In this document: positions 1 to 11,238 of the stretch, piece after piece
Layout of the letters: each line of letters starts with the position of its first letter
Numbering within the stretch: position 1 is the first letter of the stretch
DNA from: Balamuthia mandrillaris
Lineage: Eukaryota > Discosea > Longamoebia > Balamuthiidae
Assembly (NCBI GenBank): GCA_031835245.1
Contig: JAVKOQ010000018.1
Span: forward strand, 335,090-399,089
Direction: 5' to 3'
Length of the DNA stretch: 64,000 nucleotides
The notes under the pieces: model-generated
Database searches by the model: none
What the model was told of the DNA's origin: nothing
Seen by the model: only the letters and a program-made list of their open reading frames with translations
Position numbers and translations under genes: made by a program

Positions 1-215
1 GCGAGCCACTCCCTTGCTCTCCTGCCTCAGCAGCAAACTGGTTCATGCTGGCCTTGTACGTTGCTTTTCTTCTCCTTCTCTCCTTGTTCAAGCATGGACA
101 CCATGTTATCTTCTTGTTCTGCTTGTTCTTCTTCTTGTTCTTCTTGTTCTTGTTCTTCTTCTTCTTCTTCGTTCTTCTTCTTGTTCTTCTTCTTCTTCTT
201 CTTCTTCTTCTTCTT

Positions 216-247
<32 letters not shown>

Positions 248-1384
248 CTCCCACAAATATACAAACAATGCCAGAACGCAGGATCTGGACACGCAATCAA
301 AGCAATGAACAATGCCCTGATGGCAATGAACGTTTGGGGAGTGGGCGAGGCTCTGCTAACTCTGGCCAAGATGGGAGTGGACCCCAAAGTAGCTTTGGAT
401 GCTCTCAACAACTCCTCTGGTCGCAGTTGGGCCACCATGCAACGCTTCCCAGAGCACGTTCTCACGGGCACGTTTGACTACGGCTTCCGTCTGGATCTTT
501 GTCAGAAGGACATTAAGAACGCTCTTAAAACGGCTTCACAAGTTGGTTCGTTCTCTTTGTATTCGAGCGCTAGTTATTTATGCATCTTGCGTCTTTCTTT
601 CATCTTTAGAAGCTTATCTCACCTTTTAACAAATAAACAGGAGTTTATGCGCCTATCTTCCAAAGAGTAAGAGAGCTCTTTGACCAAGCCGCGGCCAAAC
701 TGCCCGACCCTTCTTCTTCCGACCACCTAGACGTCGTCCGCATCCAACAACAATGGGCTAATCTCTCTCTTTCTTCCTGCCCCGCTTCTTCTCCTTCACT
801 TTGCCCTCCCGTTTCCGAGATGGGCATCAAATTGGCCGTCTTTGACTGTGCTGGAACCGTCGTTGATGAAGGAGCAATCGTCTACCAAACACTGATTCGC
901 GTGTTGGAGGCGGACAACGTTCCTGTCGACCCTGAAGAATTCAACAAGTGGCACGGTGCCAACAAAGTGGAAGTCATACGTTACTTCATTTATCAACAGG
1001 AAGGAGGGAAGAAGAACGGAGAGGAAGGGCAGAAGATGGAGGAACGAATCCAACGAGTATATAAAGAATTTATGACGGGAATTGAGCAGGCATACTTTGC
1101 ACCAGAGAATAAGGGCGTTGTAAAGGTGATGAATGGAGCAGTGGAGCTCATGGATAAGCTTAGAGCGGCTGGCATCAAAGTTGCTTTAAACACAGGTTTT
1201 TTTCTTTCTTTCTTGAATGTTTTCTCCTCTTCTTTACCTTTTCTTTAACATTTGTCTTTGTGTATACTCGAACAAAAAAAAGGTTATCCACGACATGTGG
1301 CCGACGGCTTAATCTCAATGCTTGATCTCTCTTCCCACATCGACGGCAGCATCGTCGCCGAAGAAGTTGGTTCGTCATTATTCT

Positions 1385-1424
<40 letters not shown>

Positions 1425-1773
1425 CTCGCTCTCCCTTTCTCTCTCTCTCTCTCTCGTCGCTTCTCTCCCTCCCTCTCTCCTCTCTCTCTCTCTCTTCTCT
1501 CCCTCCTCTTATCTCTTCCTCCCAATATCAAATAACAAAACAGGAAAAGGAAGACCTTACCCTTACATGATCCAAAGCTTGATGCGAAAGTTGGACATTT
1601 TGGAGGCCCGAACGGTCATGAAGGTGGGAGACACCGCCAGGGATGTGGAGGAAGGCAGGAACGCCGGCTGCGGGTTGGTCGTGGGCGTGCTCTCGGGCGC
1701 TGACGATGGAGAGGTGCTGGTGGAGGCGGGTGCTGACCTGGTCCTTCCTTCCGTTGCCGACATCAGAGTTTGA
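1..1773 (+). CDS. Beta-hydroxyacid dehydrogenase fused to phosphonatase-like HAD hydrolase (5' partial)
   Basis: Exons 1-55 (partial), 275-545, 641-1195, 1283-1369 and 1544-1773 join in one frame. The first part matches the C-terminal helical domain of 3-hydroxyisobutyrate/L-threonate-type dehydrogenases: a HAGLNAGSGHAIKAMNN stretch with the conserved K..NN, then helices ending near APIFQRVRELF. The Rossmann domain would lie upstream of the window. After a ~30-residue linker a HAD hydrolase begins (KLAVFDCAGTVVDEG, motif I DxAGT), with a helical cap, motif II NTG, and a C-terminal VGDTARDVEEGRNAGC (motif IV, D...D), as in phosphonoacetaldehyde-hydrolase-like enzymes. I could not identify the Schiff-base lysine of true phosphonatases, so the substrate is unknown. 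The fusion suggests successive steps on one metabolite. Introns carry long TTC/TTG and CT tracts. Confidence 0.8.
110..245 (+). repeat. TTC/TTG microsatellite in intron
   Basis: TTC triplets interrupted by TTG fill most of the intron at 56-274 of the dehydrogenase/HAD gene. The tract is pyrimidine-rich on the coding strand and ends near the acceptor at 273-274. Confidence 0.9.
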
Positions 1774-2236
1774 AGAAAGAAAAAGAAAAAGAAAAAGAAA
1801 AAGAAAAAGAAAAAGAAAAAGAAAGAAATCTCCTCTCTCCTATCTTCTCTCTTGTCCAAGCTCATATCTCCTTCGTGGAGTCGACATAAAAACTTGATTA
1901 TGTTCACAACGGGATAAGCTTTGGGCAAAGCGATTGGTGTCCGCAACAGGCGCCTGAGCCGGACAGCGGTTGCAGCTGGACGCAATTTGGCGCCTTTCGA
2001 ATCAATGCATGTACAGTTCATGAACTAAACAAAAATAATAATGAAATGGAAAGAAAAAGCTAGAATGTGAAGGCAAACCCAGAGAAGCATTCTTTGTCTA
2101 CAGGAGGAACTGTAACATATGCATCCCAATTCCAGACATAGGAATTTTAGTTTCGTGTTGGGTTCATTTCAACCACCACAAATGAAGATTCGTTCATCTT
2201 TTTTTCATTTGTTCAACATAACGCGTTACATAAACA
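1774..2236. other. Intergenic, 463 bp
   Basis: It starts with a (GAAAAA)n purine tract just after the HAD stop (about 1774-1828). The rest is unremarkable AT-rich sequence leading to the next start codon at 2237. I see no RNA gene or conserved motif. Confidence 0.6.
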
Positions 2237-3985
2237 ATGAACTCTGGTGGCGGCGCTCCTCCTCCCCCTTGGGGCATCGGCGGTGGTTTTCCCTTTGGCG
2301 GTGGCTTTCCCCAAGGTGGTTTCCCTCCTCCTCCTTTCAGCGGTAGCGGTGGTGGTGGCGGTTACCCTCCTCCTCAACAACAACCACAAGGACCACCAAG
2401 CGGTGGCTTTCCTTCTTATCCTCCTCCTCAGCAGCCCGGCAGTGGAGGTTTTCCTTCGTATCCTCCTCAACAACAAGGAAGCGGTTACCCTCCTCAGCAA
2501 GGAGGGTACCCTCCACCACCTTTTGGAGGAGGTTTTGGAGGTTATGCTCCTCCTTCTCAACAACAAGGAGGGTACCCTCCTCCCCAGCAGGGAACCGGTT
2601 ATCCTCCTCAACAAGGGGGTTATCCTCCTCCGCAGCAACAAGGAGGAGGTTACCCACCACAAGGCGGTTATCCCCCTCCTTCCGCATCCTCTTCTGCTTC
2701 CTCCTCCTCCTCGTCTTCTTCCACTTCTTCCACTTCCTCTTCTGCTTCTTCATCGACTGCAAGTGCACCTCTGAGCGGCGGGTATCCTCCATTCCAAGGC
2801 GGGTATCCCCCTTCTCCCGCATCAGGAGGAGCCCCTCTGCAACAAAGTGGAGGTTATGGTGGCTATCCTCCTCCGCAACATGCATCTTTTGATGCTTATC
2901 CTCCGCAACAAGGAGGTTATCCTCCTCAACAACAACAAGGAAGCGGTTATCCTCCTCAACAAGGGGGTTTTCCGCCTCCACAGCAACAAGGAGGTTTTCC
3001 TCCTCAACAGCAAGCAGCTGCAGTGCCAAGGACCCCAGCGGAGCAGGCCAGAGCGTCCGAGAGTTGGGCTCGTTTGCCGCTTGCCAGAAAGAAAGATTTG
3101 CAAGAGGCCTTTGATATCATCCAGAAGTATACCGATGAGATCCGAGAGAAGACTGGCCATCAGGTATTCTTTTTCATTGTTCTGCTTGTTCTTCTGCTTC
3201 TTCTGCTTCTTCTCCTCATACACGTTTTTTCTCCATCTTAATAGACGTTCCGCATTACTTTCGACTCGAGTCATCTGGGCCATCCCCCCAGTCCCGAACT
3301 GGTCAAACAGCTCAAAACTGACCATCACTGGGACCAGGAGAGGATCAACCAGCACTTTGAGGATAGAGAGGCTCGTTTCTGGCAGGAGCTTACCGAATAC
3401 CCTCCCAAGGGCAACCTTGGTGGAGGTTATCTCTGGTATCCTCTCCTCAACGACTGGATCCGTTGGAGCAAGATCGAGACGGACGAGCTGAAGAAGGAAT
3501 GCTTCCAGGCGGCCGTCTCAGAGATCCGCATCTGCCATGCTCCTCCCGGAGATGTAACTCCTCCCAAGATGTTGTGGAATGGTACCGTCATCACGGTAGT
3601 GGCCAACGTGAACTCGGCCCTATTGTACATGTACGCGTTCCCCAGGTTCTACGTTGCTGACTGCGACCTGTATCCTGAGGTAATGGGCTCAACGCTGAAG
3701 CAAGAAAACACCCTTGAACTAACGGTTCTTTTTTGCAAACGTTTTTGCAGCATGCGAAGGACACAGCCCTGGGCTTCGCCATATCGAAAGGAGCTCCAGC
3801 CACCGAGGAGTACATCTGGACTTCTAGCACAAGCGGTTACGGTACGTCTTGTGTTTGCTTTGTTTGCAGACTTGACGAAACTAACCATCGGGTTCTGTTA
3901 AACAGCCATAGTGGCCATGAAAACATCTGAGCTGACGGAAAGATGGTTGGTTCAACAGGGGTACTCGCTTACCAAGGTGCACTAA
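2237..3985 (+). CDS. PGYPP-repeat low-complexity protein with a C-terminal globular domain
   Basis: Exons are 2237-3163, 3245-3679, 3751-3841 and 3906-3985, giving 510 residues. Residues ~1-260 are Gly/Pro/Tyr/Gln-rich repeats (GGYPPQQ type, with a Ser-rich break near 150-175). They resemble the N-terminal regions of synexin/annexin A7 and other PGYPP proteins, which tend to self-associate or phase-separate. No annexin repeats follow. Residues ~265-510 form a non-repetitive region with a helical start ([19 protein letters not shown]), many Trp/Tyr residues ([17 protein letters not shown]) and probable beta strands ([19 protein letters not shown]), which I do not recognise. No signal peptide or membrane span is seen. 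AATAAA-like signals follow at ~4028. The exon structure is well supported but the function is unknown. Confidence 0.85.
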
Positions 3986-4069
3986 AAGACACAGACTGCA
4001 GCCCGTAGAAAGACAGAAATGCCCCAAAAATAAAAACAAATAAACAGTATTCATTCCTTTTCGAACTTG

Positions 4070-6678
4070 CTATTTTGCTCGCAAAGGCACAAGGGGACGA
4101 TACAAGCATCTCTCGCTGCAACACAGCAACTCCCACCAAACGCTTTTCTTTGCATCATAGTGTTTTCTGCAAAGAGTTGGTGGTGACCCTTCCGCTTCCG
4201 TATCTTCTTCTTCCACTGCCAAAAACAGCCTTTCACACACGTCACATCGCCTTTGCAACCGTTCCAACCGCTCTCTCACTTCTTCTGGCAACAGGATTTC
4301 TGAAGCAGCTCCGTCCCAACGTTCTTCCTCTTCTTCTTCTTCGGCCAACGTTTGTTGCGAGTTCCTCTCTTCCTCTGGGAGCACTGTGAAAGGTACTTGC
4401 GGAACAGAGGCCAGCATCCCCATTGGCAAAAGCGAGTTTCTGATCACAGTCTCTCCGCTCAAATGCCACAAACTGTTCACAGTCTTATAATTGCTGGACT
4501 GTTGAGCAAGCTTTACGCACTTTAGTCTTTTCTCTTTTGTTTGTTCAGCAGCTTCGTCGCCATACTCTATCAGTTGCTCCTCGTCTTCATCAGGATTATA
4601 GATGTCATAGCCATCCTCGTCCGCATCCTCATCAGAATCATCATCATCTTCGGAATCATCTTCAGAATTTGCTTCCCCGGGCCATTGTACAACATGAAAC
4701 AGGGAGGAAGGCAACACCTTCAATCGAGAATTATCGACCACGTGACAGGAGTTAGCAGCGAGACGACCCAACTCCCTTGGCAAAGCTGCCAACCTGTTGG
4801 AGGAGAGGTCGAGAGTGGTGAGCAAAGAGAGCCGACCAAATTCCTTCGGCAAGGCCGTCAAGCTGTTGTTGGGGAGGTCGAGAGAAGTAATAGAAGAGAA
4901 TTGGTCAAACTCCTGTGACAAGGCCGCAAAGTTGTTGCAGGAAAGGTCGAGGGAGCGCAACGAAAGCCCAAAAAATACGGGGGGCAAGGAAGTCAGGTTG
5001 TTGGCGCAGAGTCTGCACTTTTTTAGCGCGGTGAGACTTGCAATCTCGCTGGGTAGGGTGGTCAATAAGGACCAGGAGAAGTTAAGGGAGGTCAATGAAG
5101 AGAGCTGGCACACCACTAAGGGCAGGGCTGTGAATTCGTTGTGAGAGAGGTCGAGAGAAGTAATGGAAGAGACTTGGCCAAATTCTGCGGGCAAGAGCGC
5201 AAGTTTGTTGCTGGCGAGGTCGAGGCAGGTCAGGGAGGAGAGTTGTCCAAACTCCCTTGGCAAAGTTGCCAACCTGTTGGAGGAGAGGTCGAGGGAAGCA
5301 AGGGCAGAGAGCAGACCAAACTCCTTTGGCAAGACCGTCAAGCTGTTGTTGGAGAGGTCAAGCGTGATGAGCAAAGAGAGTTGGCTAACCTCGGAGGTTA
5401 AGACTGCGAGTTGGTTGCGGGCGAGGTTGCAGACAGTGAGAGCTGCGAGGAGGTCATACTCCCTTCTTGTCAAGATGGCCAGCCTGTTGACGGAGAGTAC
5501 GCAAGAAGTAAGGGCGGGGAGACGACCAAGCTCGCTTGGTAGGATGGAGAGTTTGTTGTAGGAGAAGTCGAGGTAGGTCAGGGAAGAGAGATTGCAAAAC
5601 TCGGAGGGCAAGGTACCCAGTTTGTTTTTAGAGAGGTCGCAGGAAGTGAGGGCGGTGAAGCAACCAAACTCGGAGGGCAAGATGGTCAGTTTGTTGTAGG
5701 AGATGTCAAGAGAGGTTAATGAAGAGAGTCGACCAAGCTCTCTTGGCAGGCTTTTCAGTTTGTTTTTAGAGAGGTCGCAGGAAGTGAGGGCGGTGAGACA
5801 GCCAAACTCGGAGGGCAAGACTGTCAGTTTGTTGCGGGAGAGGTCGAGTGAGGTAAGGGCGGTGAGACGAGCAACGTGAACTGGGAAGGGGCTCAGTTCG
5901 TTGTTGGAGAGGTCGAGGGTGGTTAGCCAAGAGAGTTGGCCAAATGTGGAGGGCAAGGTACGAAGTTTGGTGTCGGAGAGGTCGCAAGAGGTAAGGGCGA
6001 TCTCCCTTGGTTTCATTTCCAGTGGGTTCTGGGACAAGTCGAAGGAGGTCAAGGAAGAGAGGCAAGCCAGCTCGGAAGGCAAGAAAGATATTTGGTTGTG
6101 AGAGAGCCCGAAGGTCGTAAGGTTGGTGAGATGCCTAAACCCAGAGGGCAAGAAGGTTATACGGTTGAAGGAGAGGTCGCAGGCCGTGAGGCTGGTGAGA
6201 CGGCCGATGTGGCTTGGCAAGGTGGTAAGCTTGTTGAAGGAGAGGAGAGGTTCAGGAAGGTCAAGGAGGAGAGCTGGCAAAACTCGGAGGGTAAACCTAT
6301 AAGTTTGTTGTGGGAGACATCGCAAATGGTGAGGGCGGTCCGGCAGCCAAACTCGGCGGGCAAGACAACTATTTGGTTGTGGGAGAGGTTGAAGGCCGTG
6401 AGAGCGGTGAGAGAGGCAATGCAGCTCGGCAGGGCCGTCAGTTTGTTGTAGGAGAGGTCGAGCCAGGTCAGGGTGTCAGAGAGCAGGCCAAAGTCGGAGG
6501 GCAAGCCCCTCAGCTGGTTCTGGGAGAGGTCGCAGGCGGTGAGGGCGGCCAGCCGGCCAAACCCCCTCGGCAAGGCCTGCAACTTGAGGCCGGAGAGGTT
6601 ACACGTCGCCGCCTGCGCAAAGGGTCGAAGCAGCTCTGGCAGAGGCCGTGCTTCCGTCGTCGTCTTTTCGGCCGACAT
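4070..6678 (-). CDS. Large leucine-rich-repeat protein with acidic C-terminus; reading frame shifted once
   Basis: It starts at 6678 (MSAEKTTTEARPLPELL) and stops at 4070. About 25 tandem 23-residue LRRs of the Shoc2/Ras-group type alternate two flavours, LTSLDLS-N-L--LP-EFG and LTSCDLS-NKL--LP. They are followed by a very acidic stretch (about 4600-4670) and a Cys/His-containing tail (CDVCERLF ... CRKHYD) that may bind zinc. The frame is broken near 6241-6250: the run agaggagagg has five extra bases compared with every other repeat (gttgaaggagaggt), so residues before and after are in different frames although both sides are perfect LRRs. This may be a real inactivating duplication or a sequencing/assembly error. 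There are no introns, unlike the neighbours. LRRs of this type usually act as intracellular protein-binding scaffolds. Confidence 0.8.
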
Positions 6679-6844
6679 TTTGTGTTTCGTGTAACGGAAA
6701 AATTTCCAAGAAAATAAATTTTCTATTATTATTTAAAATGTACATGTCGTCACGGTAGGTTGGTAAATTTTGCCGACTCGAGAATCCTTATGTGTCGTCA
6801 CGACAAAATAATATTGTCGACTACCAAAAACAAAAAAAAAAGAG

Positions 6845-7819
6845 ATGGAAGAAAAGAAGGACAGCCAAACGCCAGAGCAAAGGCTGCAGGAGGCCGGCAT
6901 CACCCTCCTGCCAGTGCCCAAGTTTGGGCTCTACGTTCCGGTGACTGTGGTGGGAAACTTGGCATACACCTCTGGCCAGGTTTTCATTTCTTCCTTCCCT
7001 CTTTTTTTAAAAAACACACTTTCATCTCATTTTTTTTTTCTTTACAAAAAAAAGGTTCCGCTGCTGGAAGATGGGACCATGATGAAAGGCAAGCTTGGGG
7101 ATGGGGTGGAGCTGGAGGCTGGACGAGCAGCAGCAAGGCAGTGCGGCATCATGATGCTTTCCGCCCTGCATGCCAGGTTGGGCGGCCTCAACAAGTTTGG
7201 CCTTTGCGCTCATCACCGCCATTTTCATTTCTTTTACTGACCTGTTCTTCTGTGGTTCATGTTGACCGCAAAACAGGGTCAAGAGAGTGATCAAGTTAAC
7301 TGGGTTTGTGAACTGCACGCCTGACTTTGAGCAACAACCTGCCGTCATCAATGGTTGCAGCGAGCTTATGAAAGGTTTGAGCGATCCCTGTCTTCGTTTT
7401 CTCTTGTGCTTGTTCTTGTTCTTCGTGATTCTTGTTCTTCTGCTGCTGCTGCTGCTGCTGCTGCTTCTTGTTCTTCTTGTTCTTCTTCTTGTTCTTCTTC
7501 TTCTTCTCCCTCTTCTTCTTCTTCTTCTTGTTCTTCTTCTTGTTCTTCTTCTTGTTCTTCTTGTTCTTCTTCTTGTTCTTCTTGTTCTTCTTCTTCTTCT
7601 TGTTCTTCTTCTTCTTCTTCTTCTTCTTCTTCTTCTTCTTCTTCTTCTTCTTCCTCTTCCTCTTCTTTGACCTGATAGATCGCTTCACTGTTCTGTGAAC
7701 AATAAGAAATCTTTGGCGAAGAGAACGGGGCTCATGCCAGAAGCGCTGTTGGCAGCAACGCTCTACCGCTTGGCATCACCTGTGAGGTCGAAGGCATCTT
7801 TGAGATATACTCTGTATGA
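6845..7819 (+). CDS. RidA/YjgF-family protein (reactive enamine/imine deaminase family)
   Basis: Exons are 6845-6979, 7055-7194, 7277-7374 and 7707-7819, giving 161 residues. The fold signature is clear: N-terminal LAYTSGQV, a central AARQCGIMMLSALHARLGGL helix, VIKLTGFVNC, and the C-terminal GAHARSAVGSNALPLGITCEVEGIFEI. The R-S-A-V-G..LP motif holds the substrate-carboxylate-binding Arg of the family. The length and the insertion before VPLLEDG are closer to the longer YjgF-like subfamily than to 130-residue RidA. Members hydrolyse reactive enamines/imines from PLP enzymes or act in the RutC type of pathway. It shares a short divergent promoter with the LRR gene. Its last intron contains a 220-bp TTC/TTG/CTG microsatellite. 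Confidence 0.88.
7400..7660 (+). repeat. TTC/TTG/CTG microsatellite in RidA-family intron
   Basis: A pyrimidine-rich triplet array, including a pure (CTG)n run near 7440-7463, lies between donor 7375 and acceptor 7706. Confidence 0.9.
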
Positions 7820-7933
7820 ATTCGATGTTCTTCCAGCTCTTTTACTTCCTCTCTCTCTTCTTCTCTTCTTCTCTTCCATCTCTTCTTTGTCCTCTCCTCC
7901 ATTTAGGTGGTAATGTGTTAAAAGGAGTGTTGT

Positions 7934-8398
7934 TTATTCTCTTTGGTTCTTGGCTTCGCGCGCCTCTATTCTTGCAGAGTCTTGCAGCAACTCGGGCACA
8001 ACTTCCTTTGCAGGGATCTGAACGTACCGCACAACGGAGCCGCGAATGAAACAGTTTCGTACAGACAACTAAAGACCAAAGAGGAAGAGTGGTGAGAAAA
8101 AACACACACAAAGAGAAGAGAAAAATGTTTTGGTTTTTCTACCATGTGAGGATACTTCTCTTCGTCCACGACGGAAATGTCTTCCAGCTTTATGTTGAGG
8201 TATTGATCGACCGAGTGAAGGATGCCCCGAATGGCAAGGTCGTTCTTCAGCTCCACTGTGACTTCTTTGCCAACTAAACTTTTAAAGAAAGAGTAGAACA
8301 ACTGTTGGAGAAGAATGAGCAAAAAAAATATAAGAAAACAAGCAAATACACCAGCACAACAGGAAAACACGAGGAACGGATGAGGAGAGGCGCACCAT
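7934..8398 (-). CDS. LSM2: U6 snRNA-associated Sm-like protein LSm2
   Basis: Minus-strand exons are 8398-8396 (only the ATG), 8301-8143 and 8068-7934, giving 98 residues that begin MLFYSFFKSLVGKEVTVEL. Sm1 (KNDLAIRGILHSVDQYLNIKL) and Sm2 (CFIRGSVVRYVQIP) motifs are complete, with the VDQYLN and IRGS RNA-contact signatures. LSm2 is part of the LSm2-8 ring on the U6 snRNA 3' end and of LSm1-7 in mRNA decay. The exon model puts the entire first coding exon at the three bases of the start codon, followed directly by a gtgcgc donor. This is the only arrangement that yields the invariant MLFYSFFK N-terminus. Confidence 0.93.
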
Positions 8399-8524
8399 TC
8401 TTTCTTTCTCTCTTCTTTTCTCCTTTGTTTTCGAAAATGTTTTATGTCGACATTTTTGAAAAATGATTGGTCCAAATTGAAATTTCCTCTTCATAAATAT
8501 TGCCGACAATCGAGTCGTCCCGAA

Positions 8525-9455
8525 ATGACGACACTGCAGCAGAAAGAAGAACAGAGAGAGACAGAGATGAAGTTTATGTTGGCTTATGATGGGTCCGAGT
8601 TTTCGGATAGGGCTTTGGAGAGAGTGCTGGCCATCATTCAAAACCAACCAGAAGAAGGTTTTAGCCACATTGCCTTTTTTTTTTTCCTTGTGTCCTTCTA
8701 ACAAGATCTTTTTGTTACCACTACTTGAAAACATCAAAAACAAAAAAAAAATAATAGGAGAGAAACACTCTTTGACGGTGGTCACGGTGGCCAACGAGCT
8801 GCCTCCTATCGATGTCTTCACAGAGGCCGCCGAGCTGGAAGAGATCAACCAGAAGAAGTTGGAACAGGCTCGCAAAATGCTGGAAGAAAGAGTGGCGCCT
8901 ACGCTGAGTCAGACGGAGAACAACACCAAGAACCCCCTCCACTACTCCTTGGAAGTGCTTCAGGACAGTGACCCAAGGGAGTGCTTGCTGCGCTACGTGC
9001 AGGAACACGACGTGGACTGTTGCGTGGTGGGAAGTCGTGGCTTGAGTGGACTGGACAGGTGCGTTGGTTAATTTTTTAAGCCAGATCTCTTTTATTGCTT
9101 ACCGTCTTGACTTATTGCTTCTCTTCATTCTTCTTGTTCTTCCTGTTCTTCTTCTGCTTCTTCTTCTCTTCCTCCTCCTCTCCTTCCTCTTCTTGTTCTT
9201 GTTCTTCTTGTTCTCCTTCTTCTCCTTGTTCTTCTTGTTCTTCTTCTTCTTCTTCTTCTTCTTCTTCTTCTTCTTCTTCTTCTTCTTGTTCTTCTTGTTC
9301 TTCTTCTTCTTCTTCTTCTTCTTCTTCTTCTTCTTCTTCTTCTTCTTCTTCTTCTTTGTTCTTCGGGTATGTTTCTTTTCAAATTAAGAGTGTTTGGTTC
9401 CGTGACACGATACTTGTTGAGCTATGCCACCTGCTCTCTCCTCATCATCAAGTAA
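8525..9455 (+). CDS. Universal stress protein (UspA family)
   Basis: Exons are 8525-8657, 8758-9058 and 9389-9455, giving 166 residues. The N-terminal strand MKFMLAYDGSEFSDRALE, the LTVVTVANELPP strand, and the C-terminal CCVVGSRGLSGLDR plus GSVTRYLLSYATCSLLIIK give the complete Usp fold. The G-x2-G-x9-G-(S/T) ATP-binding pattern is only partly kept (GSRGLSGLDRVFGSVT), so nucleotide binding is plausible but unproven. It is divergent from LSM2, and the shared ~130-bp region contains tgtcgaca and tgccgaca motifs. The second intron is mostly (TTC)n. Confidence 0.9.
9125..9357 (+). repeat. TTC microsatellite in universal stress protein intron
   Basis: TTC repeats with TTG, CTC and CCT interruptions occupy most of the intron 9059-9388. 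Confidence 0.9.
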
Positions 9456-9731
9456 AAAACACACCCTACCCTCCTGTTGGCCGTTTTCCTTCTTCTCCAC
9501 TTTTTTAGTGCTTTTTTTTTTATTTTATTTCAATTCGAAGAAAAATTTTAAAAACTTTTATGAAATTTCGGACACGTTTGAGGGGCACTTCGCTTAAGGC
9601 CTCCACCCAATTTTTTGTTGTCGTCGACACAAAGAAACGAAAGGCAAGTGAGAAAGTAGCGGCGATTCGAATCTCTCTCTCTCTCTCTTCGTCGTCGAAG
9701 CAAAAAAAAAAAATAAACAAACAACAAAACG

Positions 9732-10020
9732 ATGGCAGCGGCATTGCCTCAGATCGCACAAAGCGGGTTCTCTTTTGATCTCTATGCGAGGTAAGGCCTG
9801 ACAGAGAGCATTGAAGTTTGGAGGGAAAGAAGTAGAGTTGGGATGAACTGAAACCTTTTTGACTTTCAATCATTCCCATCAGGAATCAGTTTTTGGAGAG
9901 GAAAGGCGTTGCTCCTCCCAAGAGTAAGAAGACGGGCACAACCATTGCTGGTGTCATTTTCAAGGTAAGGTTCCCTCTTTCTCTTCTTCTGCTGCTCTTA
10001 TTTTTTAATTCATCTTCTCC

Positions 10021-10068
<48 letters not shown>

Positions 10069-10491
10069 CCTCCCAAAGGATGGAGTAGTGTTGGGTGCTG
10101 ATACAAGGGCTACCGAAGGACCCATTGTATGTGACAAAAACTGTGAGAAGATTCACTACATTGCTTCCAACATCTACTGTTGTGGTGCTGGAACCTCTGC
10201 TGACACTGAGAACTCTACTGGTACTCTTGTTCTTCTTTCTTCTTTTCGTCTCTCTGTCTCTCTGTCTCTCTCTCTCTCTTCGTTTATTTTCTTACTTCTT
10301 TATATGCATATTCACTTTTGTTCTACTTGGGATAAAGCATTGGTGAGTTCGCAGTTGAAGCTGCACTCTTTGAACACCAGAAAGGAGGCCAAAGTTGTCA
10401 CCGCTCTTACCTTGCTGAAAAGAATGCTCTTCAGGTAACAACTTCTCTTTCACTCTGTTTTTTTTTATTCTGTTTTCCTTTTTTTTTTTAC

Positions 10492-10529
<38 letters not shown>

Positions 10530-10761
10530 CTGTCTCTTCGTTCTCCACTCACCTCTTCCCTAATTTAAAAAACAAACCAAAGATATCAAGGGCACGTGAG
10601 TGCAGCGCTGGTGCTGGGCGGCGTGGACAACACTGGGCCTCACCTTCACACGGTGTACCCGCATGGCAGCACTGATACGCTTCCCTTTGTGACTATGGGT
10701 TCTGGCTCGTTGGCAGCCATGGCCATCTTTGAAGCTGGTTGGAGACCGAATATGGAGGTTC

Positions 10762-10800
<39 letters not shown>

Positions 10801-11238
10801 CTTTCTTTTCATATTTCTCATTTTTTTCTTGCCATACTTATTTCATGTTATCACAGAAAGAAGAGGCTGTTGAGTTGGTTCATCAAGCCATCCTTTCAGG
10901 CATCTTTAACGACTTGGGATCCGGCTCCAACGTTGACATTTGCGTTATCACAAAGGAGGGCGTTGACATGAGACGTAACATGGACACTCCCAACCCTCGT
11001 CCCTACCATCGCAAGAAGCCATACGACTTTCCTCGAGGCTTTACTCGTACGTTTCTCTCTGCTATTGCTTTTTGCTTTTTTGCTTTGTCTTACCCTTTGA
11101 CAAAAACAAACAGCTGTTATCAAAACGACAGTACAAAAGAGAGTCACAGAACTATTGGAAGACGACTCAGGTGAACTTACCAAAGCAACACGTGGGGAGA
11201 TAGAAGAGTCTGAAGATGATGATAAGATGAAAGAATAA
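9732..11238 (+). CDS. PSMB7: 20S proteasome subunit beta type-7 (beta2, trypsin-like)
   Basis: Seven exons (9732-9790, 9883-9964, 10079-10220, 10338-10434, 10583-10757, 10857-11046, 11114-11238) give 289 residues. A propeptide ends before the catalytic Thr in [21 protein letters not shown], with the Asp and Lys of the active site in place. Further matches to beta2 are [61 protein letters not shown] and [17 protein letters not shown]. The subunit provides the trypsin-like activity of the 20S core. The C-terminal arm ends in an acidic tail ([11 protein letters not shown]) that I would not expect in animal beta2. CT microsatellites sit in most introns. Confidence 0.97.
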
